Made by a program: the position numbers and the translations under genes. The notes under the pieces are model-generated. The model had not been told where the DNA came from and ran no database searches. It saw nothing but the letters and a program-made list of their open reading frames with translations. From Saccharopolyspora dendranthemae (GTDB lineage Bacteria > Actinomycetota > Actinomycetes > Mycobacteriales > Pseudonocardiaceae): DNA of 64,000 bases. The stretch is taken from contig NZ_VIWX01000003.1 in assembly GCF_007829955.1 (NCBI RefSeq), positions 1 to 64,000 of the forward strand. Reading direction: 5' to 3'. This document shows, piece by piece, positions 61,196 to 64,000 of the stretch; the first letter of the stretch is position 1; the number at the start of each line of letters is the position of its first letter.

Positions 61196-61269
61196 GACGC
61201 CCCTCCGTCCTGCGGGACACCCGCACCCGGTCGACTCACGTGAGCGACGAGCGCACAGTTTTCGCTCAT
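61192..61269 (-). CDS. 25-codon minigene 2 between oppD and oppF
   Basis: A 25-codon reading frame starts [15 protein letters not shown] and ends GGAS, stopping within the ATGA that starts oppF. It is preceded by GGACGGAGGGG, a strong ribosome site. It is a near-copy of minigene 1, produced by a 74-bp tandem duplication. Whether the peptide is functional or simply couples translation is unknown. Confidence 0.55.
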   Translation of the reverse strand: MSENCALVAHVSRPGAGVPQDGGAS

Positions 61270-61342
61270 GACGCCCCTCCGTCCTGCGGGGCACCCGCAC
61301 CCGGTCGGCTTACATCAGCGACGAGCGCACAATTTTCGCTCA
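61193..61342 (-). repeat. 74-bp tandem duplication in the oppD-oppF junction
   Basis: Two units of 74 bp (61195-61268 and 61269-61342) differ at only a few positions and each contains ATGAGCGAAAA, a GGACGGAGGGGCGTCATGA junction and a start codon. The period is not a multiple of three, yet each unit re-creates the ATGA overlap. Confidence 0.9.
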
Positions 61343-61343
61343 T
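61266..61343 (-). CDS. 25-codon minigene 1 between oppD and oppF
   Basis: The 25-codon frame starts [15 protein letters not shown] and ends GGAS. Its ATG at 61343 overlaps the oppD stop (ATGA) and its stop overlaps minigene 2. A few substitutions relative to minigene 2 keep the frame open. Coding function is not established. Confidence 0.55.
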   Translation of the reverse strand: MSENCALVADVSRPGAGAPQDGGAS

Positions 61344-62338
61344 GACGCCTCCACGCTGTTGGTGATCGGTTCGCGGACCGGGTTGTGGCAGCGCAGCAGG
61401 CGCGCGCCGACATCGATGCTCACCTCGGGGGTTTCGCGCTCGCAGATCTCGATGGCGTTGGGGCAGCGCGGGCAGAACGCGCAGCCGGAGTCCCACGGGA
61501 TGTTGTCGGACACCGAACCGGTGATCGGCGAAAGGCGTTGCCCGCGAGGCGAGTCCAGCCTCGGGATCGAGGCGAGCAGACCCGCGGTGTAGGGGTGCTT
61601 GGGCCGGGCGAACAGCTCGTGCCGGGCCGCCCGTTCCACCACGCGCCCCGCGTAGAGCACGTTCACCTCGTCGCACAGGCCGGCCACCACGCCCAGGTCG
61701 TGCGTGATCATGATCAGCGCGGTGTCGGTCTCGGCGACCAGCTCCGAGAGCAGCTTGAGGATCTGCGCCTGGATCGTCACGTCCAGGGCCGTCGTCGGTT
61801 CGTCGGCGATGAGCAGCCGAGGCTTGCAGGCCAGCGCCATCGCGATCAGCGCCCGTTGCCGCATCCCGCCGGAGAGCTGGTGCGGGTACTCCTTCAACCT
61901 GCGGTTCGGGTCCGGGATGCCCACCTTGCGCAGCAGCTCCTCGGCCTCGGGCATCGCCGTCTTGCGAGGCAGCCCCCGGTGCCGCTCGATGACCTCGGAG
62001 ACCTGCAACCCGATGGGAACGACCGGGTTCAGCGAGGTCAGCGGGTCCTGGAACACCATGCTCAGGTCCTTGCCCCGCCGGGCGTCGAGCTCCTTCTTGG
62101 GCAGCTGCAGCAGATCCGCCCCGTCGAAGGACACCGACCCGGAGACCTCCGCACCGCGCGGCGGCAGCAAACCCATGATCGCCAGCGAGGTCACCGACTT
62201 GCCGCAGCCGGACTCCCCGACCAGGCCGACGGTCTTGCCCGGCTCGACGTCGAAGGAGATCCCGTCGACCGCGGTCACCGGTGGCTCGCCCTTGCGGGCG
62301 AAGACCACGGAGAGGTCGCGAACTTCCAGCAGTGCCAT
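61340..62338 (-). CDS. oppD: oligopeptide/dipeptide ABC transporter ATPase, OppD type
   Basis: The ATPase starts [48 protein letters not shown]. It has signature LSGGMRQRALIAMALACKP and Walker B LLIADEPTTALDVTIQ, then the C-terminal extension with the Cys-rich CAFCPRCPNAIEIC. ATG at 62338 is preferred over 62344, because GGGGAG lies 6 nt upstream of it and directly against 62344. The stop overlaps minigene 1. Confidence 0.93.
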   Translation of the reverse strand: MALLEVRDLSVVFARKGEPPVTAVDGISFDVEPGKTVGLVGESGCGKSVTSLAIMGLLPPRGAEVSGSVSFDGADLLQLPKKELDARRGKDLSMVFQDPLTSLNPVVPIGLQVSEVIERHRGLPRKTAMPEAEELLRKVGIPDPNRRLKEYPHQLSGGMRQRALIAMALACKPRLLIADEPTTALDVTIQAQILKLLSELVAETDTALIMITHDLGVVAGLCDEVNVLYAGRVVERAARHELFARPKHPYTAGLLASIPRLDSPRGQRLSPITGSVSDNIPWDSGCAFCPRCPNAIEICERETPEVSIDVGARLLRCHNPVREPITNSVEAS

Positions 62339-62350
62339 TGCCATCTCCCC

Positions 62351-63283
62351 TTACCGGCGTCGCTTGGGATCCAGCGCGTCGCGCAACGACTCGCCGACCA
62401 GCGTGAACCCGAAGGCGACCAGGATGATGCAACCCGCGGGCCAGAACGCCAGCTGCGGATGCGAATCGATGATGTTCTGCGCACCGCCGAGCATCTGGCC
62501 CCATTCCGGCACCGAGTCGTCGGCAGCGCCCAGACCGAGGAACGACAGCGCGGCCGCGTCGATGATGGCCACCGCCAGCACCAGCGTGGCCTGCACGATC
62601 ACCGGCCCGAGCGCGTTGGGGAGCATGTGCCGGAACACGATCGCGCTCTCCTTCACCCCGAGCGCCCGCGCCGCCAGCACGTGGTCGCTGGCTCGTTGCG
62701 CCAGCATCGTGCCGCGCAGCAACCGCCCGAAGATCGGCACCTGCACGATCGCCACCGCGAGGATCACGGTGAACTGGGTCTGCTCGGCGAACAGCGCGCC
62801 GATCGACACCGCCAGCAGGAGCGAAGGAACCGACAGCATCACGTCGGCGATCCGCATGACCAGCGAGTCCACCCAGCCGCCGAACGCGCCCGCGAGCAAG
62901 CCGAGGACGAGGCCGCCACCGAGCCCGATCACCGTCGCCAGCACCGCCACCAGCAGCGTCTGCTGCGACCCCAGCAGGAGCCGGGACAGCAGGTCCCGGC
63001 CGTACTGGTCACCGCCGAGCGGGAATCCGGGCTGCGACGGAGGAATCGTGTTCTCCGCGCGGGAGACCTGCGATTCCAGCAGGCGCTGCGCCGGATCGTG
63101 CGGCGCCAGCAGCGGCGCCAGCAGGGCCAGCAGCACGAACGCCACGATGACCAGCGCACCCACGATGAACACCGGGTTGCGCCGCAGCCGGCGCCAGGCG
63201 GACGCCGCCAGGCTGACACCTGCGTCGGAGGCCGTGTCCGCCAGCGCGTCCAGCTTGTCCTTGCGCTGCGTGTTGAGCACCAT
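62351..63283 (-). CDS. oppC: peptide ABC transporter permease, OppC type
   Basis: This 310-residue inner-membrane permease has an N-terminal cytoplasmic segment, a first helix FIVGALVIVAFVLLALLAPLLAPHDP, about five more helices, and the EAA-type loop ARALGVKESAIVFRHMLPNALGPV. It is the second permease, downstream of oppB by a few bases and upstream of oppD by 12 nt. Confidence 0.93.
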   Translation of the reverse strand: MVLNTQRKDKLDALADTASDAGVSLAASAWRRLRRNPVFIVGALVIVAFVLLALLAPLLAPHDPAQRLLESQVSRAENTIPPSQPGFPLGGDQYGRDLLSRLLLGSQQTLLVAVLATVIGLGGGLVLGLLAGAFGGWVDSLVMRIADVMLSVPSLLLAVSIGALFAEQTQFTVILAVAIVQVPIFGRLLRGTMLAQRASDHVLAARALGVKESAIVFRHMLPNALGPVIVQATLVLAVAIIDAAALSFLGLGAADDSVPEWGQMLGGAQNIIDSHPQLAFWPAGCIILVAFGFTLVGESLRDALDPKRRR

Positions 63284-63289
63284 CGTCCC

Positions 63290-64000
63290 TCACCGTGTCC
63301 GCAGTCGTGGGTCGATCAACGCGTACGAGAGGTCGACTACGAGGTTGACCAGCACGTAGACCATCGCGGAGGCGAGGATGACCACCTGGAGCACCGGGAA
63401 GTCCTTGCGCTCGAAGCCGATCGCGACCGCCTGCCCGACGCCCGCGATGTTGAACACCCTCTCGGTGAGCACCGCCCCCGCCAGCAGCGCACCGGTCTGC
63501 AGACCGATCGTCGTCACCACCGGGAGCATCGCGTTGTGCAGGATGTGCCTGCGCCGGATCACCATCTGCCCCAGGCCCTTCGCCCGCGCGGTGCGCACGT
63601 AGTCCTCGTCCATCACGTCGAGCACCGCGGCCCTGGTGATCCGGAAGATCACCGCGAACGGGATGGTGGACAGCGCGATGGCGGGCAGGATCAGGTGCAC
63701 GAACGCGTTCCAGGAGGCGTCCCACTCGCGGGTCAGCAGACCGTCGAGGATGTAGAAGCCGGTGACGCGGGTGGCGTTGATCGCCGAGTCCTGCCGCCCG
63801 GACGCGGGCAGCGCGCCGAGCTCGATGGCGAAGACGAACTTCAGCAGGAACGCCAGGAAGAACACCGGCACCGCCACGCCCACCAGCGACCAGGTGATGC
63901 TCAGGTTGTCCAGCCACCCGCCGCGCTTGCGGGCCGCGAGGTATCCCATCGGGATGCCGATCGCCACGGCCAGGATCAGCGCCAGGATCGACAGCTCCAG
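63290..64000 (-). CDS. oppB: peptide ABC transporter permease, OppB type (partial, cut by window edge)
   Basis: The frame is open to the right edge, so only the C-terminal ~236 residues are seen. Visible helices include ILALILAVAIGIPMGYLAA, VGVAVPVFFLAFLLKFV and VFNIAGVGQAVAIGFERKDFP. The EAA loop is RTARAKGLGQMVIRRRHILHNAMLPVVTTIG. The upstream part should contain the N-terminal helices and probably the substrate-binding protein gene beyond. Confidence 0.92.
   Translation of the reverse strand: MELSILALILAVAIGIPMGYLAARKRGGWLDNLSITWSLVGVAVPVFFLAFLLKFVFAIELGALPASGRQDSAINATRVTGFYILDGLLTREWDASWNAFVHLILPAIALSTIPFAVIFRITRAAVLDVMDEDYVRTARAKGLGQMVIRRRHILHNAMLPVVTTIGLQTGALLAGAVLTERVFNIAGVGQAVAIGFERKDFPVLQVVILASAMVYVLVNLVVDLSYALIDPRLRTR

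Overview
The window is high-GC actinomycete chromosome, most likely from Pseudonocardiales and plausibly Saccharopolyspora or a close relative. This is inferred from the GC-rich third codon positions, many GTG starts, leaderless promoters (TANNNT followed 7-8 nt later by GTG/ATG), a WhiB protein, a PASTA-containing PonA2, an iniBAC-type dynamin locus and actinobacterial LysC/Asd/LeuA. No phage, plasmid or CRISPR locus is visible.

Layout. (1) 1-19.9 kb follows the gene order around M. tuberculosis Rv3669-Rv3683: holin-like membrane protein, MarP-type periplasmic protease, Nudix, TlpA-type thioredoxin, endonuclease III, small membrane protein, Crp, metallo-beta-lactamase-fold hydrolase, RidA, DUF4177, two ArsA/Get3-type ATPases, WhiB4-type protein, PonA2, YqeY and a membrane phosphoesterase. 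It ends at tRNA-Pro(CGG). An MFS transporter, a second Nudix, an unrecognised pair of related genes (9.2-10.9 kb) and a siderophore-interacting flavoprotein are interpolated. (2) 20-32 kb is accessory: aldoxime dehydratase, cold-shock protein, small proteins, LysE, TspO, DUF1203, an EamA exporter facing a zinc-finger regulator across a 38-bp promoter region, S9 peptidase, an old-yellow-enzyme-type reductase, Dps, FMN reductase and an HSL-type esterase. (3) 32.2-42.3 kb is an ini-type cell-envelope-stress locus: an IniR-like ATPase/LuxR regulator and a membrane-anchored Hsp70-like protein on the minus strand, facing IniB-like (87-bp tandem repeats), IniA and IniC dynamin-like GTPases. (4) 42.6-55.6 kb holds gluconokinase, a Uma2 nuclease, asd-lysC (with an internal start for the LysC beta subunit), a membrane mannosyltransferase-like protein, nitroreductase, a PadR/HAAS module, a kynureninase-like enzyme and leuA with a Leu-rich leader peptide and attenuator. 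(5) 56-64 kb has a TIM-barrel glycosidase-like protein, LysR and EamA, and a dipeptide/oligopeptide ABC operon (oppBCDF order, minus strand) that runs off the right edge.

The most interesting non-coding signals are three dispersed repeat families. The first is a nested hairpin element with two full copies, in which a 16-bp inner stem differs in sequence but stays fully paired, plus one apparently collapsed copy. The second is a 68-bp palindromic element in three copies at gene 3' ends. The third is a TTCGAATTTCGCGCGAA palindrome at two convergent junctions. Other notable points are a 74-bp tandem duplication that creates two ATGA-coupled 25-codon minigenes between oppD and oppF, and an Hsp70-like protein whose two phosphate-motif aspartates are replaced by His and Asn. 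All functions are read from sequence and family knowledge; no searches were run.
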